DNA of 64,000 nt from Hymenobacter telluris (GTDB taxonomy: Bacteria; Bacteroidota; Bacteroidia; Cytophagales; Hymenobacteraceae). The position numbers were made by a program, and so were the translations under genes. The notes beneath the pieces were generated by a model. The model was not told the DNA's origin and searched no databases. It saw nothing but the letters and a program-made list of their open reading frames with translations. The stretch covers positions 1-64,000 of the forward strand of contig NZ_JAFLQZ010000013.1 of NCBI RefSeq assembly GCF_017313265.1. The letters are read 5' to 3'. Positions 32,577 through 40,759 of the stretch are shown here, piece by piece (within the stretch, counting starts at the first letter, position 1; every line of letters starts with the position of its first letter).

Positions 32577-34016
32577 ATGAAATTCAACTTCGTTTTCGCC
32601 GGTGCCCTGCTGGCATTGTCGGCGGCCTGCACCAAGCTGGAGCCTACGCCCAGTGCCACTCCGGCGGCCACTAGCAGCACAGCCGATGTAAGTGCCACCG
32701 GCTTTCCCGAAACCTTCGAAACGGGTACCAAAACCGCCTACACCACCGGCTCCGTCACGCTCGGTTCCGGCTCCTGGACCCTTAACGACGCCCTGCTCGG
32801 CAACACCACCGCCGACGCTAAAACTGGCAGTCAGTCGGTGCGGGTGCGTAACGTGGGCTCGGTAGGCATGAACTTCAATACCACAGCCGGCGCGGGTGTG
32901 GTTACGGTGGGGCACGCCGTATACGGCACCGACGGCAGCTCGCAGTGGGAGCTGTGGGTTAGCCAGAACAGCGGCAGCTCCTACGCGAAAGTGGGCAGCA
33001 CCATCACCAGCAGCAGCGCCACCCTGAGCACGGCCTCGTTCACAGTGAATTTGAGTGGCACCGTGCGCCTGCAAATCCGCAAAACCAGCGGCGGCACCAA
33101 CCGCATCAACCTTGATAACGTGACGGTGGAGCAGTACGGCGGCGGTACCACGCCGCCCCCCACCACTGGCGCCAAGAAGTTTCTCTTTGATGGTTCGCAC
33201 GGAGAGCTGGCCGGCAACGCCGACTGGGTGCTCGACGTGAACAGTGGCGTGGCCTCGCGCTACCCCACGCCGGCGCAAAGCGGCATCACCAGCAGCACTC
33301 CGGAAACCTACTGGACCGGCGCTATTTCGGCCTGGGGCGTGGCGCTGGCCAAGCAGGGCCACACGGTGGAGCAGTTGCCGGCCGGCTCAACTATCAGCTA
33401 CGGCAACACCAGCAACCCGCAGGACTTGAGCTACTACAACGTGTTTGTGGTCGATGAGCCGAACATCATCTTCACGGCGGCCGAGAAAACGGCCATCCTG
33501 CAATTCGTGCAGAACGGCGGCGGCCTATTCATGATTTCCGACCACGACATTTCCGACCGTAACAACGACGGCTACGACTCGCCCGACATCTGGAACGACT
33601 TGATGCAGAATAACTCGGTGAAAGCCAACCCCTTCGGCTTCTCGGTGAACCTCGACAACATTGTGGAGAACAGCAGCAACGTGCGCACCGGCAGCAACCC
33701 CATCCTGAATGGTTCGCAGGGCGCGGTGTCGCAGCTTTCCTTCCACAATGGCGCCACCATGACCCTCAACCCCACCGCCAACAGCACGGTGCAGGGCCTA
33801 ATCTGGCGCACCTCGGCCACCGCACAGGGCAATAATTTGGCTATGGCCGCCAGCAGCACGTTCGGCTCGGGCCGGGTGGTGATTATCGGTGACTCTTCGC
33901 CTGCCGACGACGGTACCGGCTCGCCCGGCAACACCGTGTACGACGGCTGGGGCGAAAACGTAAGCCACCCCCGCCTGCACCTCAACGCCTCGCTCTGGCT
34001 AGCCAAGCTGCAATAG
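32577..34016 (+). CDS. Secreted lipoprotein with beta-sandwich and ThuA/GATase-like domains
   Basis: 479 aa. Lipobox ALSAAC near residue 18. Residues about 40-190 form a Ser/Thr/Gly-rich beta-sandwich (FETGTKTAYTTGSVTLGSGS, LDNVTVEQYGGG) like carbohydrate-binding modules attached to Bacteroidota hydrolases. After a Pro/Thr linker, residues 200-479 begin KKFLFDGSHGELAG and contain VFVVDEPNIIFTAAEKTAIL and GGGLFMISDHD, a flavodoxin-like fold related to ThuA/GATase1 proteins. Activity unknown. It may act with the downstream amylases, though a gap of 227 bases separates them. Confidence 0.75.
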   Translation: MKFNFVFAGALLALSAACTKLEPTPSATPAATSSTADVSATGFPETFETGTKTAYTTGSVTLGSGSWTLNDALLGNTTADAKTGSQSVRVRNVGSVGMNFNTTAGAGVVTVGHAVYGTDGSSQWELWVSQNSGSSYAKVGSTITSSSATLSTASFTVNLSGTVRLQIRKTSGGTNRINLDNVTVEQYGGGTTPPPTTGAKKFLFDGSHGELAGNADWVLDVNSGVASRYPTPAQSGITSSTPETYWTGAISAWGVALAKQGHTVEQLPAGSTISYGNTSNPQDLSYYNVFVVDEPNIIFTAAEKTAILQFVQNGGGLFMISDHDISDRNNDGYDSPDIWNDLMQNNSVKANPFGFSVNLDNIVENSSNVRTGSNPILNGSQGAVSQLSFHNGATMTLNPTANSTVQGLIWRTSATAQGNNLAMAASSTFGSGRVVIIGDSSPADDGTGSPGNTVYDGWGENVSHPRLHLNASLWLAKLQ

Positions 34017-34030
34017 GTTTTTAGTGCCTC

Positions 34031-34166
34031 GTGCTTGGTGCCTAGTGCTTAGGTTCCGTTTGGTTTTCTGGAAGCCTCGCCCTGCGGCGGGGCTTCTTGC
34101 GTTTGCACGAATTGCGGATGCCAGCACACTGCGAACCTCTGCGTTTTTCCTCTGCGGACCTCTGCG
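34031..34166. repeat. Solitary repeat fragments and weak hairpin
   Basis: GTGCTTGGTGCCTAGTGCTT at about 34031-34050 is one arm of the palindrome at 38453-38546 without its partner. A hairpin at 34071-34096 (10 of 11 bp plus a G-U pair) could end the lipoprotein transcript. Three CCTCTGCG words at 34136, 34149 and 34159 match the ends of the GxxExxY cassette at 36606-36625. Confidence 0.6.
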
Positions 34167-34243
34167 AGAAACCACGTTTGAGCCGCTAATGGACTATTGA
34201 ATTGTTACCTTAGCTGCCCCCATTCTAATATTCCCACATTTCC

Positions 34244-36139
34244 ATGAAGCTTTCCCGTTTCCTGCTGCCAGCCCTGGCAACTTGCCTACTGACTGTTCCT
34301 ACTGTGCAGGTTCACGCGCATCCGTCCGCGGCCACGGCGGCGCCCGCCAAAAAGCCCGCTGGCATCCAGCGCATCGACCCAACGTTTTGGTGGGTGGGCA
34401 TGAAAAACCCCAAGCTCCAGCTGCTGGTGCACAACCCCGGTATTGCCGACAGCAAGCTGACGATGGCCGCTTACCCCGGCGTAACGCTGGAGGGCACCCA
34501 GAAGCTGGAAAGCCCGAACTACCTGCTGGTCAACCTGAACATTGCGCCCGATGCCAAGCCAGGCAAGCTGAAACTGGAATTCGTGGGTGGCAAGAACAAG
34601 CTGAAGTACGATTACGAACTGCGCGCCCGAAACACCGACAAAAGCCGGGTACAGGGCATCAACAGTTCCGACTTCATCTACTTTCTGATGCCGGACCGTT
34701 TCGCCAACGGTGACCCGAAAAACGACATCATCAAAACTGCCCGCGCCCGCACCGTGGCCCGCGACTCGATGTACGCCCGCCACGGCGGCGACTACAAAGG
34801 CATCGAGCAGCATTTCGATTACCTCAAGAGCCTGGGCGTCACGGCCATCTGGCCCACGCCGGTAACCGAAAACGACATGCCCAAAGCGAGCTACCACGGC
34901 TACGCCGTAACCGACTACTACAACTCCGACACGCGCTACGGCACCACCGAGGAGTACGCCCAGTTTGTGCAGAAGGCCCACCAGAATGGCCTCAAAGTAA
35001 TTCACGACGTGGTGCTCAACCACATGGGCAGCTACAACTACCTGTTCATAGACCAACCGGCCAAAGACTGGTTCAACCAGTGGCCCGCCTTCACGCGCAG
35101 CAACTACAACTCCCTGGCCCTCAACGACCCCTACGGCTCCGCCCGGGACCGGGACCTGTACAACAAAGGCTGGTTCGACACCACCATGCCCGACGTCAAC
35201 CAGAGCAACCCGCTGGTATCTACCTACCTGATTCAGAACTTCTTGTGGTGGGTGGAATATACTGGCCTCGACGGCTACCGCATCGACACCTACCCGTATT
35301 CCGACCCCAAGTTCCTGATGGACTGGGGCAAAGCGCTACTCGATGAGTACCCGCAGCTGGGCATGTTCGGGGAAGCCTGGGTGGGCAGCACGGCCCAGCA
35401 GGCCTTCTTCGCCCGCAACATTCTGCCGCCCGTGGATGGGTTCAAGAGCAACCTGCCCGGCGTGCTCGATTTTCAGTCGCAGAACGCTGCCTGGGACGCG
35501 CTAAAGGAAAAGGGCAACGTGTACAAGTTCTACGAAGCCCTGCAAGGCGACTGGCTGTACGAAGACGCTAGCCGCAACGTGGTGTTCCTGGACAACCACG
35601 ACATGAGCCGGGTGTACTCGGTGATTGGGGAGAGTTTGCCGCGCCTGAAAATGGGCTTTGCCTGGCTGCTGACCACCCGCGGCATTCCGCAGCTCTACTA
35701 CGGCACCGAAATTCTGATGAAGAACTTCTCCAACCCCGACGGCTTGGTGCGCTCCGACTTCCCCGGCGGCTTCTCGGGCGACAAGCAGAACAAGTTTACG
35801 GCCGCCGGCCGCACGCCGCAGGAGCAGGAAGCCTTTGCCTACGTGAGCAAGCTGGGCACGTACCGCAAGTCCCACCCAGTGCTGCAAACCGGTAAGCTGA
35901 TGCAGTTTATCCCGCAGGATGGCATCTACACCTACTTCCGCTACAACGAGCAGGGCGAAACCGTCATGGTGATGCTCAACTCCAACCAGGAAGAGAAAAC
36001 CGTGGACGGTTCGCGCTTCTCGGAGCGGCTTAACGGGTTTACTTCCGGTACCGAGGTAGTGTCGGGAGCAGCCGTTACCGATTTGAAATCGTTCAAGGTG
36101 CCGGGTTGGTCGGCGCTGGTGGTGGAGCTTAGGAAATAA
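34244..36139 (+). CDS. GH13 alpha-amylase / cyclomaltodextrinase-type glycosidase
   Basis: 631 aa. Signal peptide to about residue 26, an N-terminal beta-sandwich (about 45-130, with RIDPTFWWVGMKNPKLQLLV) as in neopullulanase/cyclomaltodextrinase, and the (beta/alpha)8 barrel. GH13 regions: I VIHDVVLNHMG, II GLDGYRIDTYPY with the nucleophile Asp, III MFGEAWVG with the acid Glu, IV FLDNHDMSR. It should cleave alpha-1,4 (perhaps alpha-1,6) bonds of starch-derived glucans, in the periplasm or at the surface. Confidence 0.92.
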   Translation: MKLSRFLLPALATCLLTVPTVQVHAHPSAATAAPAKKPAGIQRIDPTFWWVGMKNPKLQLLVHNPGIADSKLTMAAYPGVTLEGTQKLESPNYLLVNLNIAPDAKPGKLKLEFVGGKNKLKYDYELRARNTDKSRVQGINSSDFIYFLMPDRFANGDPKNDIIKTARARTVARDSMYARHGGDYKGIEQHFDYLKSLGVTAIWPTPVTENDMPKASYHGYAVTDYYNSDTRYGTTEEYAQFVQKAHQNGLKVIHDVVLNHMGSYNYLFIDQPAKDWFNQWPAFTRSNYNSLALNDPYGSARDRDLYNKGWFDTTMPDVNQSNPLVSTYLIQNFLWWVEYTGLDGYRIDTYPYSDPKFLMDWGKALLDEYPQLGMFGEAWVGSTAQQAFFARNILPPVDGFKSNLPGVLDFQSQNAAWDALKEKGNVYKFYEALQGDWLYEDASRNVVFLDNHDMSRVYSVIGESLPRLKMGFAWLLTTRGIPQLYYGTEILMKNFSNPDGLVRSDFPGGFSGDKQNKFTAAGRTPQEQEAFAYVSKLGTYRKSHPVLQTGKLMQFIPQDGIYTYFRYNEQGETVMVMLNSNQEEKTVDGSRFSERLNGFTSGTEVVSGAAVTDLKSFKVPGWSALVVELRK

Positions 36140-36154
36140 CTATGGTTCTTACGT

Positions 36155-36625
36155 TTTTAGCCCGCAGAAGACGCTGAGGTTTACGCAGATGACGCAGAAG
36201 CACGAGAACGATATATCCTATTTGATCCGGCAAGCGGCTTATGAGATTCATATGACGTTAGGGCCAGGGCTTCTGGAATCGGTGTATGAAACGCTGATGT
36301 GTCACGAACTGCGGAAGCGTGGGCTTGCTGTACAGACGCAGGTAGCATTGCCAGTGGTATACGACGGGCTCCGGTTGGAAAATAGCTTCCGTATGGACTT
36401 AGTAGTGGAAAACAAAGTAGTGGTTGAGTTGAAGTCGGTGGAAGTGCTGCTTGAAGTTCATCATATGCAGCTACTTACCTACCTGAAGCTTTCCGGTTAC
36501 AAGCTTGGTTTACTAATTAATTTCAACGTGCCGCTCATTAAAGCCGGTATCTTCCGCAAAGTCAACGGCCTGCCAGAACAATCTGCGTCCTCTGCGCAAT
36601 CTTCCGCGTCCTCTGCGGGCTAAAA
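36155..36625. mobile_element. Possible GxxExxY cassette bounded by inverted repeats
   Basis: Ends 36155-36174 and 36606-36625 match at 19 of 20 as inverted repeats and enclose one gene almost exactly. The ends contain CTCTGCG-type words. It interrupts an otherwise compact pair of amylase genes. No transposase or target-site duplication is evident, so mobility is inference. Confidence 0.5.
36189..36623 (+). CDS. GxxExxY protein
   Basis: 144 aa. Contains the signature GLLESVYE (GxxExxY) near residue 27 and the conserved MDLVVENKVVVELKSVE, which has the D...ExK arrangement of PD-(D/E)XK nuclease-like folds (PDDEXK_3). Function is unknown in the family. The C-terminal tail SASSAQSSASSAG is encoded by the terminal repeat of the surrounding cassette. 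Its position between two GH13 genes looks like insertion, not metabolic association. Confidence 0.85.
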   Translation: MTQKHENDISYLIRQAAYEIHMTLGPGLLESVYETLMCHELRKRGLAVQTQVALPVVYDGLRLENSFRMDLVVENKVVVELKSVEVLLEVHHMQLLTYLKLSGYKLGLLINFNVPLIKAGIFRKVNGLPEQSASSAQSSASSAG

Positions 36626-36640
36626 AATACCCGCCCCCGT

Positions 36641-38455
36641 ATGAAGAAACTTCTTTTTCCAGCTCTACTCGCGCTACTCGCCTTCACTGCCGTGCCTGAA
36701 CCAATCATCCTAGCGGACCCCAATACCACCGACGAGGTGCCTCAGGACAACAAGCTGGTTATCTACCAGTTGATGACGCGCCTGTTTGGCAACAAGACCA
36801 CCGTCAACAAGCCCTACGGCACCGTGCAGGAAAACGGCACGGGCAAGTTCAACGACATCACCGACAAGGCCCTCCAGGAAATCAAGAAGCTGGGGGCCAG
36901 CCACGTATGGTTTACCGGCGTGATTGAGCACGCCACCATGACCGACTTCAGCAAGCAGGGCGGCCCCGGCCCCGACGATGCTGACGTGATAAAAGGCCGC
37001 GCTGGCTCGCCCTACGCCATCAAGGACTACTACGACGTGGCCCCCGACCTGGCCGTGAACGTGAAAACCCGCATGCAGGAGTACGAAGCCCTCATCAAGC
37101 GCACCCACGCCAATGGCCTGAAGGTGCTCATGGACTTCATTCCGAACCACGTAGCGCGCAGCTATACCTCGGATGCCAAGCCCGGCGGTGTGGTGGATTT
37201 GGGGGCTACCGACGACAAAGCCAAGGCCTTCGCGCCCAACAACAACTTCTATTACCTGCCCGGCCAGAGCCTGGTAGTGCCCAAGGCCGGCAACCCGCTG
37301 GGCGCAATGATGGGCCCCAAGGAAGACGGCAAATACACCGAAACACCCGCCAAAGCCACCGGCAACGACGTGTTTTCGGCCGCGCCCAGCGTGAACGACT
37401 GGTACGAAACCGTGAAGCTCAACTACGGCGTAGACTACCAGCAGAACCGCCAGACCCACTTCGAGCCCATACCCGACACGTGGAAGAAGATGCGCGACAT
37501 TCTGGTGTTCTGGGCCAAGAAAGACGTGGACGGCTTCCGCTGCGACATGGTGGAAATGGTGCCCGTGGAGTTCTGGGCCTGGGTGATTCCGGAGGTGAAA
37601 AAGGTGAAGCCCAACATCATTTTCCTGGCCGAAGCCTACAACCCCAAGGAGTACCGCACCTACCTGGAAAAAGGCCATTTCGATTTCCTCTACGACAAAG
37701 TGGGCCTCTACGACGCCCTGCGCCGCCTGATGACCGGTGGCGGCAACACCGAGGAAATAACTAAAGTGTGGAAGGAGGAAAGCCGCGGCTTTGGCTCCAA
37801 GATGCTACGCTTCCTGGAAAACCACGATGAGCAACGCATTGCCTCCAAGGACTTTGCCACTGATCCGCGCACGGCCATTCCGGCCATGGTCGTTACGGCC
37901 ACGCTGGGCTCGGGGCCGGTGATGGTGTACTCGGGGCAGGAGGTGGGCGAACCGGCACGGGGCGCGGAGGGCTTTTCCAGCGAAGACGGCCGCACCACCA
38001 TTTTCGACTATTGGGGCGTGCCGGAGCACCAGAAATGGATGAACGGCGGCAAGTTCGACGGGGGCAAGCTCTCGGAAAGCCAGAAGCAGCTGCGCGACTT
38101 TTACAGCCGCCTGCTCAACCTGACCCGTTCCAGCGAAGCCATCCGCAAAGGCAAGTTCTACGAGCTACAAGACGCCAACAACCTCGGCAAAGACTACGAC
38201 CAGCAGCGCGTGTACAGCTACCTGCGCTACACCGACCAGCAGCGCCTGCTGGTAGTAGTCAACTTCAGCCGCGACAAAACCAGCAAGCCCACCATCACCA
38301 TCCCGGCTGAGGTGCGCAAGCAAATGGGCCTCGAACCCGACCGGTTCTGCACCTACACCGACCTGCTCAACAACACGCCCCCCACCGAGTACCTCACGCT
38401 CACACTCCCCCCGCTGAGCGCCTACATCTTCGAAATCAAGCCTAAAGGCCAGTAG
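36641..38455 (+). CDS. GH13 alpha-amylase family glycosidase
   Basis: 604 aa. Short signal peptide, then a barrel with region I VLMDFIPNHVAR, region II GFRCDMVEMV (nucleophile Asp), region III FLAEAYNP (acid Glu) and region IV FLENHDEQR. The C-terminal beta domain ends LTLPPLSAYIFEIKPKGQ. Only 24% or so of it seems to resemble the other GH13 here by eye, so the two are probably of different specificity. Likely digests maltodextrins, with transport by the MFS protein downstream. Confidence 0.9.
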   Translation: MKKLLFPALLALLAFTAVPEPIILADPNTTDEVPQDNKLVIYQLMTRLFGNKTTVNKPYGTVQENGTGKFNDITDKALQEIKKLGASHVWFTGVIEHATMTDFSKQGGPGPDDADVIKGRAGSPYAIKDYYDVAPDLAVNVKTRMQEYEALIKRTHANGLKVLMDFIPNHVARSYTSDAKPGGVVDLGATDDKAKAFAPNNNFYYLPGQSLVVPKAGNPLGAMMGPKEDGKYTETPAKATGNDVFSAAPSVNDWYETVKLNYGVDYQQNRQTHFEPIPDTWKKMRDILVFWAKKDVDGFRCDMVEMVPVEFWAWVIPEVKKVKPNIIFLAEAYNPKEYRTYLEKGHFDFLYDKVGLYDALRRLMTGGGNTEEITKVWKEESRGFGSKMLRFLENHDEQRIASKDFATDPRTAIPAMVVTATLGSGPVMVYSGQEVGEPARGAEGFSSEDGRTTIFDYWGVPEHQKWMNGGKFDGGKLSESQKQLRDFYSRLLNLTRSSEAIRKGKFYELQDANNLGKDYDQQRVYSYLRYTDQQRLLVVVNFSRDKTSKPTITIPAEVRKQMGLEPDRFCTYTDLLNNTPPTEYLTLTLPPLSAYIFEIKPKGQ

Positions 38456-38546
38456 TGCGTAGTGCTCGGTGCCTAGTGCTTAGGCAGTTCTATATAAATA
38501 AGATAATAGAACAACCTAAGCACTAGGCACCAAGCACTACGCACTA
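38453..38546. repeat. Intergenic palindrome, 32-bp arms overlapping a stop codon
   Basis: Arms 38453-38484 and 38515-38546 match at 31 of 32. GTGC/CTAGTGCTTAGG words recur inside each arm. The left arm starts in the amylase stop; the right arm ends 34 bases before the MFS gene. One arm also occurs alone near 34031. Confidence 0.9.
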
Positions 38547-38579
38547 ATTCCCCGTTCTTCCACCAAAATTCCCACACCA

Positions 38580-39995
38580 ATGGCAATCAGCGCCGCGGCA
38601 ACGTCCGCCGACACCCGCCACAAACCCCGCCTGAGCTTCTGGCAAATCTGGAACATGAGCTTCGGCTTTTTGGGCATTCAGTTCGGATTTGCACTACAGA
38701 ACAGCAACATGAGTCGCATTTTCGAGACCATGGGTGCCAAAACCGACGAAATAGCCTTCCTGTGGCTGGCCGCGCCCATTACGGGCCTGCTGGTGCAGCC
38801 TATTATCGGCTACTTATCAGACCGAACCTGGCACCCCCGGTTTGGGCGGCGGCGGCCCTTTTTCCTGATAGGCGCTATTCTGGCTTCGCTGTCGTTGATT
38901 GTTATGCCCAACGTGACGGCCTTATGGATGGCAGCCGGCATGCTGTGGATTATGGATTCGAGCATCAACATTTCCATGGAGCCGTTTCGGGCGCTGGTGG
39001 GCGACTTGCTGCCTTCTGAGCAGCGGACCACGGGGTTCGGGGCGCAGACCTTTTTTATTGGGGTAGGGGCAATTGTAGGCTCGTCGTTGCCGTGGATGTT
39101 TGCCAACTGGTTTGGGGTTTCAAACACCCCTGAGCCCGGCCATATTTCGCTCTCGTTGAAATATGCTTTCTACGTGGGCGGGCTGGTATTCTTCCTGGCG
39201 GTGCTCTGGACGGTGCTGCGAACCAAAGAATACCCGCCGGAAAATATGGTGGAGTTTGAAGCCGAAAAACAACGTACGGCCGGGTTTGCCAATGGTCTGC
39301 GCGAGTCGTTTGAAGGCATTTTTCACATGCCCAAAACCATGCGCCAGCTGGCAGTGGTGCAGTTCTTCTCGTGGTTTGCGCTGTTCTCGATGTGGATTTA
39401 CACCACCCAGGCCGTAACCAGCCACATCTTCCACACCACCGATACATCGTCGGCGCTCTACAACAAGGGCGGTGATTGGGTGGGCGTGTGTTTTTCGGTG
39501 TACAACGGGCTGTCGGCGGTGGTGGCGCTGTTGCTGCCCATCGTGGCCCGCTCCACCAGCCGCCGTTTCACGCATATGCTGTGCTTGGTGCTGGGTGGGC
39601 TGGGCCTGATTTCCATCTACTTCATTCAGGATTACCACTATATTCTGCTCTCGATGGTGGGCGTGGGTATTGCGTGGGCCAGCATTCTGTCGGTGCCGTA
39701 CGCTATGCTGGCTGGGGCGCTGCCTGCCAATAAGATGGGATACTACATGGGGGTTTTCAACTTCTTCATTGTTATTCCGCAGGGTGTAGCCGGCCTGGTA
39801 TTAGGGCCGCTTACCAAGCACTTTTTCAACGACCAGCCCATCTTTACCCTGGTATTGGGAGGCTGCTCCATGATTCTGTCGGGTTTGCTCACCTTGCGCG
39901 TAGATGACGCCGACGACGTGCGGCTGCCCGCCGAGCCAACTGCCCTGGACGGCCCCGCCTACGACACGCCCGTGCAACTCGACCCGCGGGTGTAG
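38580..39995 (+). CDS. MFS sugar transporter, SLC45-like
   Basis: 471 aa with twelve predicted helices. The SLC45/GPH-like features are the N-terminal SFGFLGIQFGFALQNSNMSR and the loop GYLSDRTWHPRFGRRRPFFL, whose RFGRRRP motif is typical of sucrose/maltose proton symporters. Its place after two amylases suggests import of maltose or maltodextrin. There are no susC/susD homologues in this block. Confidence 0.88.
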   Translation: MAISAAATSADTRHKPRLSFWQIWNMSFGFLGIQFGFALQNSNMSRIFETMGAKTDEIAFLWLAAPITGLLVQPIIGYLSDRTWHPRFGRRRPFFLIGAILASLSLIVMPNVTALWMAAGMLWIMDSSINISMEPFRALVGDLLPSEQRTTGFGAQTFFIGVGAIVGSSLPWMFANWFGVSNTPEPGHISLSLKYAFYVGGLVFFLAVLWTVLRTKEYPPENMVEFEAEKQRTAGFANGLRESFEGIFHMPKTMRQLAVVQFFSWFALFSMWIYTTQAVTSHIFHTTDTSSALYNKGGDWVGVCFSVYNGLSAVVALLLPIVARSTSRRFTHMLCLVLGGLGLISIYFIQDYHYILLSMVGVGIAWASILSVPYAMLAGALPANKMGYYMGVFNFFIVIPQGVAGLVLGPLTKHFFNDQPIFTLVLGGCSMILSGLLTLRVDDADDVRLPAEPTALDGPAYDTPVQLDPRV

Positions 39996-40017
39996 CATTG
40001 GTGTTCATGGCTATTGC

Positions 40018-40055
40018 AAAAAGCCCCGGCTACGCAGTGGCAGCCGGGGCTTTTT
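40018..40055. terminator. Bidirectional terminator
   Basis: Stem 40018-40031 with 40042-40055, 14 bp with A5 on the left and T5 on the right and a 10-base loop, between the MFS gene and the convergent hypothetical gene. Confidence 0.85.
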
Positions 40056-40067
40056 GCGGAGCTGGTT

Positions 40068-40475
40068 TTACTTGCTTTGCAGCCAGGTTTGGGCGGCCTG
40101 CTCTTCAGTGAATACGCGGATAGCCACGGTATTCACCGAATCGGTAGCCATTTCCTCGGCTAAGCGCTGGTTAAGCAACTCGGCGTGATACGGCAGTACC
40201 AAATAGGCTAAGCTGGGGCGCACCCCCGGCAAAGCCGCCGTCAGCTGCTCCCGAAACGAGGTGATAATCCACCGAAAATCAACCGGGTCGGCCAGACCCC
40301 GGCTGCGCAGATCAATCAGCCAGCGGCCCACCTTTTCGCGGCGGGCCATTTCCAGAGCCGCCTGGTAGCCCTCCCGGTGTTCCGCTGAAGTAGCGGGCCG
40401 AGTCCAACGCAGAAATACCTGACCCAAATCGGGGCGGTGGGAAAGCAACAGATAGTCGAGGTTGGTAACGAGCAT
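40068..40475 (-). CDS. Hypothetical protein, possible STAS/SpoIIAA-like fold
   Basis: 135 aa, cytoplasmic. The pattern of a hydrophobic strand, helix EGYQAALEMARREKVGRWLID, then LRSRGLADPVDFRWI and a final FTEEQAAQTWL resembles SpoIIAA-like proteins, but the match is weak. No neighbour explains its role. ATG 40475. Confidence 0.6.
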   Translation of the reverse strand: MLVTNLDYLLLSHRPDLGQVFLRWTRPATSAEHREGYQAALEMARREKVGRWLIDLRSRGLADPVDFRWIITSFREQLTAALPGVRPSLAYLVLPYHAELLNQRLAEEMATDSVNTVAIRVFTEEQAAQTWLQSK

Positions 40476-40759
40476 GGCAACAGCAAAAGCAAGTAAAGAT
40501 AAGTGCCAATTCTTTTAGTTAAGCTATTCACGATGCATGTGTTTATCGTGAAGATCCTAAAAAGCACAACCTGGGAATCGTTTTGTTTGGCAGAGTGCAA
40601 TGGCAAGTGAAGAGTTGCATCCGGCCAGTACTAAAAAGCACGAAAACAATAGCCTATTCGTACTGCTTGCGCCAGAGTGTGCGTCCCTTGCGCACTTGCC
40701 AGCGTCTATTAGGTACTTATCTTCACCACGTTTTCCATTCTTTACTCCGTACCTTTTTT

